From positions 1-64,000 of the forward strand of contig NZ_CALHGM010000007.1 of NCBI RefSeq assembly GCF_938030145.1: DNA of 64,000 bases, read 5' to 3'. The position numbers were made by a program, and so were the translations under genes. Origin of the DNA: an uncultured Campylobacter sp. Lineage in GTDB: Bacteria; Campylobacterota; Campylobacteria; Campylobacterales; Campylobacteraceae. Within the stretch, counting starts at the first letter, position 1; the number at the start of each line of letters is the position of its first letter. Of the stretch, positions 1-8,386 are shown piece by piece. The notes beneath the pieces were generated by a model. The model was not told the origin of the DNA and did no database searches. It saw only the letters and a list, made by a program, of their open reading frames with translations.

Positions 1-3000
1 CCGCTCTTTAAGCTAGCTAAGCTTGCAGCTCTGGTTTCTGCGAAGGATTTGGTATCGTCCTTGACCTTTCTTTTACCGCTAAATTTAAGATCTAGCGCTC
101 TTCCGTTTGCATCTACCATCGCATATGTTTCATAATCTATGGTAGCGCCTTGTTGAACCTTGGTCTGCAAGTGATCTGCGTTAGGAAGAAGTAATCGTCC
201 GCTTCCTTGTTTATCTATTAGATGGATCGTGCTGGTATCGCCTACGTCCGTATTGCCGCTAACATAAGCAGTGATCTTACCGCGCATATTACTTAGATCT
301 GTATTGGCAGTAGGATCGGTTAGCTTGATCATCGAATCGCCGTCTTTAACGGTAGGTGGCATAAAGATATCGATATCGTCAAATCCGCTGATATTCTTAG
401 CAGTGATTGAATTAGGAGCCGCGGGATTAGAAGTATCTTTACCTACGTTGAGTTTGCTTCCGTTGCCGCCCGAGATATTGCCGATATTATCGCCGCTGAT
501 TAAATTTACGGTCGAGTTATTGCCGCCATCAATATCTAAGCCGTTAAAATTCGTAGGATGAGAAGGATCGTCGCTTACTACATTTATGACAGGATTTGGA
601 ATATTTCCGTATTTATTGATCTCTCCACCGTCAAATTTGCCGTCATTGGAAATTTTTCTGCCGGTTAGCTTGTTTCCCTGGATCAAGATAGACTGATCGT
701 CGCTGCTTTGGATCAAACCTTTTAACATTATGTCGTAAGAGGTAGAATTTTTAAGAGTAAACTCATTGGTTGTTTGCTTCGCCTTCTCGGTAAAATTCGA
801 AAAGGTATTGCCTGCATTATGGACTAGATAATACTCTTTACCCTCTTCGATATTAAGTGAGCCATAGGTATCTTTATCTATGTCATACTCTTCGCCGTTT
901 AGTTTAAATTTAGCGTTATTGATATCAGTGTCGGCATTAGTAGTTAAATTTAAAGCAGCGGTTGCAGCATTGCCGTTAGCATCCGAAATTCCGTTGAAGT
1001 TAAGAGCATTGAAATTCTTAATATCGCCTGCTGTTTTTTGGGTGGAAGCATTATTTACGTTAAGAGTGTTGCCACTATTATTGCCTCTTGCGTTAGATGC
1101 ATCGTCAGAACCATAGAGCTTGCCCGATAATGTGCCTGCATTGAAATTTATAACGTTATTGCTGACTTTACCGCTTGAGCTAGCGTTATTACCTGCGATG
1201 ACATCGCCGATATTTGTTCCGCCATTGATCTCTACCGTATTGTCGTGGATATCTAAGGTATCGCCCGCTGCAGTGCTTCCGCCGTAAATTTTTTTACCAT
1301 TTAGATCGCCCGCATTGGCATCAATGATGACAGTATTGTTTTTATTCCTATCAAGTGAGTGACCGTTATTATCTGCATTATTTTGTTTATTGAGTTCAGT
1401 TTCGCCATAGTCGAATTCCCCATCCCAGTTTCTAGTCTGTGTGCCTTTCGAATATTGTAGCTTTTTGTGGCTTGCGTCGGTTTTATAGCTTTCTCCTACG
1501 AAGCTATATTCGTTTGCGTTCTTGATAGTATAGATTTGATCTTTTTGGATAGTGCGATCAAGCTGATTGATCGTTCCATTTGTTTTATTGATTAGCGTAT
1601 ATTGCGTATTATCGGCTAACTTATCAGAATTTACGCTAATTTTAGTACCGCTTAGATCGGTAGGATTACCATCTGTCAAGGTTAACGCAGTATCGCTGCC
1701 TGAAAAACCGTCCGGAACGTTGAAATTTAGCTTACCTGCACCAGATATATTTTTAGCTGTAATTTTACCAGGTACTAGTGGATTGTTGCTATCTTTACCT
1801 ACGTTTATCGTATCGTCGCTATTGGCTCTTATCTCGCCGATATCATCACCGCTTACTAGATTTATCGTAGCGTTAGGAACGTTATTCGTATCGATATCTA
1901 GCCCGCCGAAATTCTGCGGTGCATTTGGATCTTCACCTACGTCGATAGTAGGATCGCCCGCAGGACCGGAGTATTTACCAACCTCGCCGTTATCAAATGC
2001 TCCATCGATAGTGCGGTCTGTTTTCTTTTTACCTTGGATTACGATGGATTTTCCGTCATCATCTTTCATTAGACCCTTTAAATTCATCGAGTAGGTAGTG
2101 GCGTTTTTGATCGTAAATACATTATCAGTGCGCTTGGTCGTTTGCGTTTCGTCAAAACCGGTAAATCCGTTTTCATTATGGATCAGATAGCGCTTCTCGC
2201 CGTCGCCTATCGCGTAAGTATCTACATTATAATCAGTGCCATCTAATTGGAATTTGGCGTTATTAATATTGGTAGTTGAGCCCGCATTTAAATTTAAAGC
2301 TGCAGTTGCAGCACTGCCGTTAGCGCTTGAAATTCCGTCGAAGTTAAGAGTATTGAAATTCTTAATATCGCCTGCAGTTTTTTGAGTAGAGGCGTTATAT
2401 ACGTTTAATGTGTTATTTGTACTACCTGCGCTAGATAGACCATAGATGGTTTTTGTTACACTACCGCTATAGAAATTTACCTTATTATCGCTGCCGTTTG
2501 CTGCGTGTGCTGCGTAGACATTACCGGCGACTTGTGCACCACTTAGATTTACGACGCTGTTTGTCGCAGAGCCGCTAGCTTTTGAGCCGTATACATCGCC
2601 ACTGACGCTACTGCCTATTAGGCTTACTTGATTATCATCGGTATTACCGCTTTGGGCTTCGCCTCCGATTACATTCTTACTGGCTGTGACATTGGTTAGC
2701 GTGACTCTACTTCCAGTTACGTTGCCGCTAGAGCTTTTGCCACCTATTACGTTTCCATTAAATTTTGTTCCGCTGGCTATTATCTTACCACCAACTGCAC
2801 CTGTAGAGCCTAAGCTACCGATTGAATCTCCACCGATCTCGCCGCCGGTCAGATCTAAATAACTATTAGTAACCGTTCCGCCGCGACTTTCTCCACCGAT
2901 CAATCTTCCGCCTATTTTTGCACCACCATTAATTTTTGCGTAGTTATGTGCGACATCTTTATTGTTGCTTCTTCCGCCGATTGCATCACCGCTTATCTCG

Positions 3001-4262
3001 CCGCCTGTTAGGTCTAAATAGCTATTATTAACAGTGCCGTCATAGCTAAGCCCACCAAATACTCCGTCATCGCCAGCAACATTCGTGCCCACGACTTTAC
3101 CACCACTCATATCTACATGAGCTCCATCTATATCGCCATAATATGTAAAAGCACCAAAAGTTGCCTTGTCAACGGTACCACCACTAATGGTAACATAATC
3201 GCCTTTGCTATTAGATTTAAGATCATGGGCATCGTTTCTATAATAACTTCCGTATACGTAGTTAGTTACATGGCCACCCTCGATAGTAGAATGATTTTTT
3301 TCGGTTTTGCTAACCATATACGCGCCGTTGATATTTCCTACTGTACCTTTTATCAGCTTACCATGATTATTTTTAGCTGTTGCTTTGCCGCCTGGGCCGC
3401 CAATACCACCGCCCGTACCATTAGCGACTAAAACATCGGTAACTACAGCACCATCGTTATTGATAGTGACGATATTATTTTGTAAAGTGGCGGTGCTGTC
3501 TTTTGAGGCTATTACTCCACTTACATTTGCTAAATTTACAATAGCGTTGATATCTACTTTATTGCTGTCTGCATCGCCGTTTTCTACCGCAGCACCAGCA
3601 ATTCTACCATTGATAGTAGGTGTTCCCTTAATATTTACTTCATTATTATTGGCTTTATTTGTGCCTGTTGCTCTACCACCCATTACCGATGTGCTATTGA
3701 AATTTATGAAATTATTATATTTAACTTGCGTAGAACCGCTAATATTTACAATATTGTGGATAGCATCTCCACTGCTATCTGCTTGACCGTACCACGTACC
3801 GTTACCACCAAGCACGACATTATTCACATCTGCGTTAATCAAGTTGACAGTATTATTTTTCGCACCTTTTCCTTCGCCGCCCACAAGTATCGCCACCGTA
3901 GCGCCGCTGTAAACATTAAGCGTATTATTTTCGGCTGCGCTAGTTTGCTTATAATAAAAAGGTGGGGTTGTAGGAGTACCGTCTCCGTTACCTCCACCAT
4001 AAATCGTATAATCCCACATAGCTTGACCGCCGCTATCAACGCCAGTTATCGTTACGATATTATTGTCGTTTTTACCGTGAGCATTTGTGGAGCTTTCAAA
4101 GCCACCTGAGAAATTTTTACCTGATGAATGGTAAAAGTTACCTGGATGGCCGTCTGTAGTAACGGTTACCTGCCCATCTTTGGCTAAGACCTGTATAGGC
4201 AGCAATGCTAGCGTAGCAGCGATGCTCAGACCTGAGATAATTGGGATTTTGATCTCTTTCAT
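1..4262 (-). CDS. Giant autotransporter adhesin, passenger region (3' end beyond window)
   Basis: A single frame stays open from the ATG at 4262 to the left edge (1420 codons plus 2 nt), so the gene runs off the window. A signal peptide of about 27 residues (positive start, hydrophobic core, ending VLA) is followed by thousands of bases of low-complexity Asn/Gly/Thr/Ser-rich beta-strand sequence. It has recurring units of 20-25 residues of the type 'YLDLTGGEI.GD.IGG' (about 2500-3100), typical of a beta-solenoid passenger. The last visible residues (SFAETRAASLA) resemble the stretch that precedes the outer-membrane beta-barrel in type Va autotransporters, so the barrel should start just outside. 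The start is fixed by AAAGGA (4271-4276) and a TATAAT box upstream. No binding target can be inferred; surface adhesion or aggregation is the likely role. Confidence 0.85.
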   Translation of the reverse strand, partial: MKEIKIPIISGLSIAATLALLPIQVLAKDGQVTVTTDGHPGNFYHSSGKNFSGGFESSTNAHGKNDNNIVTITGVDSGGQAMWDYTIYGGGNGDGTPTTPPFYYKQTSAAENNTLNVYSGATVAILVGGEGKGAKNNTVNLINADVNNVVLGGNGTWYGQADSSGDAIHNIVNISGSTQVKYNNFINFNSTSVMGGRATGTNKANNNEVNIKGTPTINGRIAGAAVENGDADSNKVDINAIVNLANVSGVIASKDSTATLQNNIVTINNDGAVVTDVLVANGTGGGIGGPGGKATAKNNHGKLIKGTVGNINGAYMVSKTEKNHSTIEGGHVTNYVYGSYYRNDAHDLKSNSKGDYVTISGGTVDKATFGAFTYYGDIDGAHVDMSGGKVVGTNVAGDDGVFGGLSYDGTVNNSYLDLTGGEISGDAIGGRSNNKDVAHNYAKINGGAKIGGRLIGGESRGGTVTNSYLDLTGGEIGGDSIGSLGSTGAVGGKIIASGTKFNGNVIGGKSSSGNVTGSRVTLTNVTASKNVIGGEAQSGNTDDNQVSLIGSSVSGDVYGSKASGSATNSVVNLSGAQVAGNVYAAHAANGSDNKVNFYSGSVTKTIYGLSSAGSTNNTLNVYNASTQKTAGDIKNFNTLNFDGISSANGSAATAALNLNAGSTTNINNAKFQLDGTDYNVDTYAIGDGEKRYLIHNENGFTGFDETQTTKRTDNVFTIKNATTYSMNLKGLMKDDDGKSIVIQGKKKTDRTIDGAFDNGEVGKYSGPAGDPTIDVGEDPNAPQNFGGLDIDTNNVPNATINLVSGDDIGEIRANSDDTINVGKDSNNPLVPGKITAKNISGAGKLNFNVPDGFSGSDTALTLTDGNPTDLSGTKISVNSDKLADNTQYTLINKTNGTINQLDRTIQKDQIYTIKNANEYSFVGESYKTDASHKKLQYSKGTQTRNWDGEFDYGETELNKQNNADNNGHSLDRNKNNTVIIDANAGDLNGKKIYGGSTAAGDTLDIHDNTVEINGGTNIGDVIAGNNASSSGKVSNNVINFNAGTLSGKLYGSDDASNARGNNSGNTLNVNNASTQKTAGDIKNFNALNFNGISDANGNAATAALNLTTNADTDINNAKFKLNGEEYDIDKDTYGSLNIEEGKEYYLVHNAGNTFSNFTEKAKQTTNEFTLKNSTSYDIMLKGLIQSSDDQSILIQGNKLTGRKISNDGKFDGGEINKYGNIPNPVINVVSDDPSHPTNFNGLDIDGGNNSTVNLISGDNIGNISGGNGSKLNVGKDTSNPAAPNSITAKNISGFDDIDIFMPPTVKDGDSMIKLTDPTANTDLSNMRGKITAYVSGNTDVGDTSTIHLIDKQGSGRLLLPNADHLQTKVQQGATIDYETYAMVDANGRALDLKFSGKRKVKDDTKSFAETRAASLASLKS
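972..2419 (-). repeat. In-frame duplicated passenger module, period 1344 bp
   Basis: Positions 972-1075 closely match 2316-2419 with an offset of exactly 1344 bp (448 codons). The similarity extends more weakly over roughly 300-1080 versus 1640-2420: same order of motifs such as ANG.AATAALNL, STQKTAGDIKNFN, and the charged 'GLDID' and 'DDIG' segments. This is a large tandem duplication inside the autotransporter passenger and could drive length variation by recombination. Confidence 0.75.
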
Positions 4263-4296
4263 AGTTGTAATCCTTTGTAAAAAATAAAAACTATCC

Positions 4297-4302
4297 ATTA
4301 TA
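4297..4302 (-). promoter_or_regulatory. -10 box of the autotransporter gene
   Basis: On the minus strand a perfect TATAAT lies 35 nt upstream of the ATG and about 21 nt before the AAAGGA ribosome binding site. As usual in Campylobacter, no clear -35 box is needed; the upstream DNA is T-rich. Confidence 0.6.
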
Positions 4303-4851
4303 CTATAAAAATACCTATTTACAATAAATTTAATACAATTTCTAACGAAAGGTAGCTTAACGCGAAAAAATGGGTATCGCGATGTAACGTTTTCGATAAT
4401 AAAGTAAAATTTCAGCTTATTTTTGTTATCAAAGCTTAAATGAAAAATTACGATTACAAAATGATGGAATTTTAAAATTCCGACCTTAAAATTTAGCCGG
4501 CAGGATTCCCAAGAAGCGTCGCTGCGAGAAAAGCATTAGAATCAAGAGGCAGTAGTTTCTGATATCAAGAAATGGGGTAGGGCACAAATTTTCTAAAATT
4601 TGGATTTGTGGAATTTAAAGCGAAGTAATATATATGAGAGGGATTAAAATTTGAAGTAATTCTAGGCTAGAAGCACATGATTCTACGGTATGTCGTTTAA
4701 AATTTTAAAGCAGTTCCAGGTGAGTCGAAAAAACGATAAAGTAGCGGCGCGAAGGGTTAAATTTTAAAAATTCTAAGTGAAAACAAAAGCAAAATTCTAA
4801 GAATTTCAAGCGAAATCGGGGCTTTCAGCGGAGGTGCTTTAAAATAGCAGA

Positions 4852-4887
4852 GGGCTTTCGGCAGCTTTTAATGTTCGCCAAAAGCCC
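4852..4887 (+). terminator. Hairpin with T-run, possible terminator
   Basis: GGGCTTTCGGC (4852-4862) pairs with GCCAAAAGCCC (4877-4887) with one mismatch, followed on the plus strand by ATTTTTAT. There is no plus-strand gene immediately before it, so its use is uncertain; it lies about 180 bp beyond the htrA stop. Confidence 0.4.
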
Positions 4888-5070
4888 ATTTTTATAGTTT
4901 ATGTGTATCTTTTGCGCTCGAAAGCTAGAAATTCCGCTTTCCAGAAAGTCCAAAATCTCAAAAGCTTCTGCTAGCTTATCCGCAAGCTCCGCTAATGCTT
5001 TGTCCAGGCTTGCCGCGGTTAAATTTTAACGTTTGCGCGTTTCTCGCAGCTAAAGGCTTAGCGATCAAGC

Positions 5071-6492
5071 TTAGCGGATTACAAGACCTTGCGGAATTCC
5101 GCGTCTGATAACCCAGACTAGGGTCTTTTTGCCCTTATAATCTTTGATATAACGATCAAAGTCGTCTGAGCTTTTAACGTCATTTTGACCGACTTGGATG
5201 ATCACGTCGCCTACCTCAAAGCCGTAATCATCGGCTTTTGAGCCATCTTTGACGCTTAAGACGAGGGCACCCGAGACATCGTCGTCGAGGTTATATTTGC
5301 GGCGCAAGCTGTCATTTAACGTCCTTAGCTTTAGCCCCTCTATTGCGCTTTTTGAGTCCTCGCCGGCTGAGCCTAAGGTGGTGGAGTCGGATTTCATCGC
5401 GTCTAGCTTGATAGTCGTACTCTTGCTTTTGCCGTCGCGTTCAAATTCTACATCCACTGAGCTTCCTGGAGCCATAGAGCCGATCAAATTTTTTAGCTCG
5501 TTAGCGTTTTTGATAGATTTGCCGTTTATTTTGGTAATCAAATCGCCGCGCTTGATGCCTGCTTTATCGGCAGGCATGTCTTTTTCGACGCTTGAGATTA
5601 GCGCGCCCTCTTTGCTTTCATAGAGCTCTTTTTGATCTTTAGACATATCTGAGATCGTAACGCCTATAAAGCCACGCTCGATCTTGCCGTTTGTGATGAG
5701 CTTTTCGGCGATCTCTTTTACCATATTTGAAGGGATCGCAAAGCCTACGCCGTTATTTCCGCCGCCGCGACTTAAAATAGCGGAATTTATTCCCAAAAGC
5801 GCGCCGCGACTATCCACTAGTGCACCGCCTGAGTTGCCCGGATTGATCGAAGCGTCGGTTTGGATGAAATTTTCATATTGATTTAGCCCGATATTGTTTT
5901 TATTTAGCGCCGAGATTATGCCTTGAGTGATGGTGCCGCCCACGCCGAAAGGATTTCCGATAGCAAAGACGATATCGCCCTCCATAGCCTTGGACGAGTC
6001 TGCAAATTTAACCGCAGAGAGATTTTTTTCGTCGATTTTAATAATTGCAAGGTCGGTTTTAGGGTCGGTGCCGATCACCTTGGCTTTATATTCCTTATCG
6101 CCTTCTAATAGCGTAACTACGATTTCGTCGGCGTTTTCTATTACGTGATTATTTGTGACAATATAGCCGTCTTCGGAGATGATGACACCAGAGCCTAGTG
6201 AGCTTCCCTCGCGCTCCTGCTGCTGCGGAATGTCAAAGTCGAAAAATTGCTTAAAAAACGGATCGTCAAACATCTGTGACATCGGGCTATTGCCTGCTTT
6301 AATCTTGGTTTTAGTTGCGATATTGACGACGGATTTTTTTACGTCCGCAAGTGAGCTGTGATACGAAAGCACCACGTCTTGATTAAAGCCCGGATTTACG
6401 CGCTCATAATTGCTTGGAGCTTCTTTAATGTCGATACTGGCGCCAAAAAGCGCACCTACTAAAGCTATCGATATGATGATCGATTTTTTCAT
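5071..6492 (-). CDS. htrA: Periplasmic serine protease/chaperone HtrA (DegP/DegQ family)
   Basis: A 473-residue trypsin-like protease that degrades and refolds damaged periplasmic proteins. A signal peptide (residues 1-18, MKKSIIISIALVGALFGA) is followed by the protease domain with His116 (TNNHV), Asp147 (KTDLAI) and Ser221 (NPGNSGGAL), then two PDZ domains (about 265-360 and 385-470). Length and layout match the Campylobacter HtrA known to be secreted and to cleave E-cadherin in related species (family knowledge). Transcription is divergent from cbpA-hspR, with the HspR operator in the shared spacer, so heat-linked control is plausible. The minus-strand -10 box is TATAAT at 6528-6533. Confidence 0.95.
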   Translation of the reverse strand: MKKSIIISIALVGALFGASIDIKEAPSNYERVNPGFNQDVVLSYHSSLADVKKSVVNIATKTKIKAGNSPMSQMFDDPFFKQFFDFDIPQQQEREGSSLGSGVIISEDGYIVTNNHVIENADEIVVTLLEGDKEYKAKVIGTDPKTDLAIIKIDEKNLSAVKFADSSKAMEGDIVFAIGNPFGVGGTITQGIISALNKNNIGLNQYENFIQTDASINPGNSGGALVDSRGALLGINSAILSRGGGNNGVGFAIPSNMVKEIAEKLITNGKIERGFIGVTISDMSKDQKELYESKEGALISSVEKDMPADKAGIKRGDLITKINGKSIKNANELKNLIGSMAPGSSVDVEFERDGKSKSTTIKLDAMKSDSTTLGSAGEDSKSAIEGLKLRTLNDSLRRKYNLDDDVSGALVLSVKDGSKADDYGFEVGDVIIQVGQNDVKSSDDFDRYIKDYKGKKTLVWVIRRGIPQGLVIR

Positions 6493-6527
6493 TTTTGCTT
6501 CCTTTGTGATAATGAAATTTTGGCGGA

Positions 6528-6533
6528 ATTATA
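6528..6533 (-). promoter_or_regulatory. -10 box of htrA
   Basis: Minus-strand TATAAT 36 nt upstream of the htrA ATG, with AAAGGA just before the start codon. Confidence 0.55.
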
Positions 6534-6594
6534 AATTTTGTCCGCTAATATATTCTTAACGCAAAATTAAAATTTATAAATAGAATTTAGCAAA

Positions 6595-6629
6595 CTTGAT
6601 TGACACTCACTAAAGTTTTATGATATAAT
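6595..6629 (+). promoter_or_regulatory. cbpA-hspR promoter with overlapping HspR operator (HAIR-like)
   Basis: CTTGATT (6595-6601), seven bases, then ACTAAAG (6609-6615). This matches the HAIR inverted repeat (CTTGAGT-N7-ACTCAAG) bound by HspR at 12 of 14 positions. It covers a TTGACA -35 box (6600-6605); 18 bases downstream is a perfect TATAAT (6624-6629). The second gene of the operon encodes HspR, so this is a textbook autorepression arrangement. Confidence 0.7.
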
Positions 6630-6660
6630 CTACATAAATTTTAAGATTTTAAGGATTAAA

Positions 6661-7575
6661 ATGGCAAGCACAAGCAGTTTATACGAAACCTTAGGCGTGG
6701 ATAAATCAGCAAGCGCCGAGGAGATTAAAAAAGCTTACCGCAGGCTGGCTCGCAAATATCACCCGGATATCAATAAAGAGCCGGGAGCCGAGGATAAATT
6801 TAAAGAGATCAACGCTGCGTATGAAATTTTAAGCGACGAGAAAAAGCGGGCGCAGTATGACCGCCATGGCGACGAGATGTTCGGCGGGCAGAATTTCCAC
6901 GATTTCGCGCAGGGCTCGGCAAACATGGGCGATCTAAACGACATCCTAAATAGCATTTTCGGCGGCTCTTTCGGCGCAAAAAGCGCAGGCTCACGTGGCG
7001 GATTTAGTTTCAGCTCTTTTGGTGGCGGCGAGGGTTTTAGTGGCTTTAGCGGCAGCAGTTTCGGCGGCGGATTTGGCGGCACACAGAGCCTAGATACGCA
7101 CAGCTCGATTGAAATTCCTTTTGAGACCGCGATACAAGGCGGCGAGATGAGCGTGCGCGTGGGCGGTGAGACTGTTAAATTTAAAGTGCCCGCGGGTATA
7201 AATGCGGGCGAGAAGCTGCGCATCAGGGGCAAGGGACAAAAATCAGGCGCTCAAAGCGGAGATCTGATTTTAGAGATAAAAATCGCGCCAAGTGCCGAGT
7301 ATAGCCGCGAAGGCGACGATCTTTTCAAAAAGATTGACGTGCCTTTGAAAACGGCGATGTTTGGCGGAAAAGTAGAAATTTCGACGCCGAGCAAAAGCGC
7401 AACGATAAAGATTGCAAAGAATACCAAAAACGGGCAGAAATACCGCTTAAAAGGCTATGGCGTGCAAAACCGCAAGAGTAAAATTTTAGGCGATTTATAC
7501 GCGGTGGTAAATGTCGTTTTGCCCGACGTTGATTCGCTGGGCGAGGACGTCAAAGCCGCGCTGCAAAAGCTATAA
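6661..7575 (+). CDS. cbpA: DnaJ-family co-chaperone CbpA
   Basis: A 304-residue Hsp40 of the CbpA type: J domain at residues 5-70 with the HPD tripeptide (34-36) that triggers the DnaK ATPase, a Gly/Phe/Ser-rich linker (about 95-145), and a C-terminal substrate-binding domain. The cysteine-rich zinc domain of true DnaJ is absent. It is first in a heat-shock operon with hspR, 12 nt upstream of it. The start is supported by AAGGA at 6651-6655 and the promoter/operator described separately. It probably helps DnaK handle misfolded protein during stress. Confidence 0.92.
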   Translation: MASTSSLYETLGVDKSASAEEIKKAYRRLARKYHPDINKEPGAEDKFKEINAAYEILSDEKKRAQYDRHGDEMFGGQNFHDFAQGSANMGDLNDILNSIFGGSFGAKSAGSRGGFSFSSFGGGEGFSGFSGSSFGGGFGGTQSLDTHSSIEIPFETAIQGGEMSVRVGGETVKFKVPAGINAGEKLRIRGKGQKSGAQSGDLILEIKIAPSAEYSREGDDLFKKIDVPLKTAMFGGKVEISTPSKSATIKIAKNTKNGQKYRLKGYGVQNRKSKILGDLYAVVNVVLPDVDSLGEDVKAALQKL

Positions 7576-7587
7576 GGAGGCATCAAA

Positions 7588-7899
7588 ATGCATGATTACG
7601 ATGAGCCGGTTTATCTCATATCGATAGTTTCGAAGGTCCTAGATATCCATCCACAGACGCTGCGGCAATACGAGCGCGAAGGGCTCGTGAGTCCGGGACG
7701 TACGGAGGGTAAGATGCGCCTGTACTCGGCGCATGATATGGATCGCATACGCATGATTTTAAACCTTACAAAGGAACTCGGCGTCAATCTTGCGGGCGTG
7801 GACGTGATCTTTCGCCTGCAAGAAAGGATCGCCGAGTATGAGCGCGAGATCGAGGAGCTGCGGGCTAGAATTTTAGAGCTTGGCGGAGAGATAGACTAG
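7588..7899 (+). CDS. hspR: Heat-shock repressor HspR (MerR family)
   Basis: A 103-residue MerR-type regulator: winged helix at residues 8-75 (segment 'IHPQTLRQYEREGLVSP' is the recognition region) and a C-terminal coiled coil rich in Glu/Arg. HspR represses chaperone genes and uses DnaK as co-repressor in family members. A strong AAGGAGG ribosome site precedes the ATG, and the gene is co-transcribed with cbpA. The HAIR-like site upstream of cbpA is its likely own target. Confidence 0.92.
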   Translation: MHDYDEPVYLISIVSKVLDIHPQTLRQYEREGLVSPGRTEGKMRLYSAHDMDRIRMILNLTKELGVNLAGVDVIFRLQERIAEYEREIEELRARILELGGEID

Positions 7900-8386
7900 G
7901 GTCTGCAAGATAAAGATTTTAAAGCTTAACAAAAATCGAGATCCTGGTGCTACAAGCTGAAATTTTAATGCTATCAAAAAGCAAGATCGCCTCTTAAGCG
8001 TAGATTAAAGCGATAAATTTTGACTTTCAGAGCGGATTTGTGAGCGCGTTAAATTTAAAGTTGCGCCAAACAAACCCAGGTAAATTTTCTTACAATTAAA
8101 TTTAAAAGTCGCCTTGATATAATTTAGCTTTAAAATTTAAAATTCCAAGCCGTGTTAGGCTTTAAAATTTTGTCGCGAGCCTCTAAATTTAGCGATAAAG
8201 TGCGACATAATTTCTCTATTTTTAAGCGGGATTTTAGTAAAATCACATTATAAAATTTACCCGTAAATTTATATGAAAAGATAGAATTTCATCGATTATC
8301 GCCTCCGGTAAATGGTCGCATAATGTAAAATTTGACAATAAATTTAGCGCTAAATTTTATGCATAATCTTACAAAAAAGGGAGTTA
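7900..8386. other. Intergenic region upstream of the KefB-like gene
   Basis: About 490 bp with no supported gene; many AAATTT words and stop codons in all frames. A TTGACA (8332-8337) lies upstream of a CATAAT (8362-8367), but the spacing is too long to call a promoter firmly. Confidence 0.5.

Larger units (their letters stand above)
4263..5070. other. Intergenic region between autotransporter and htrA
   Basis: About 800 bp without a credible coding frame. It holds the autotransporter promoter near 4300, many AAATTT/AAAATTTT words, and a hairpin at 4852-4887. In C. jejuni, as I recall, a two-component pair lies next to htrA; nothing recognisable of it remains here. Confidence 0.6.

Noticed and set aside
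271..4109. Several plus-strand frames of 60-175 codons
   Set aside because: They are antisense shadows of the autotransporter, whose single minus-strand frame spans the whole stretch and has signal peptide, promoter and ribosome site.
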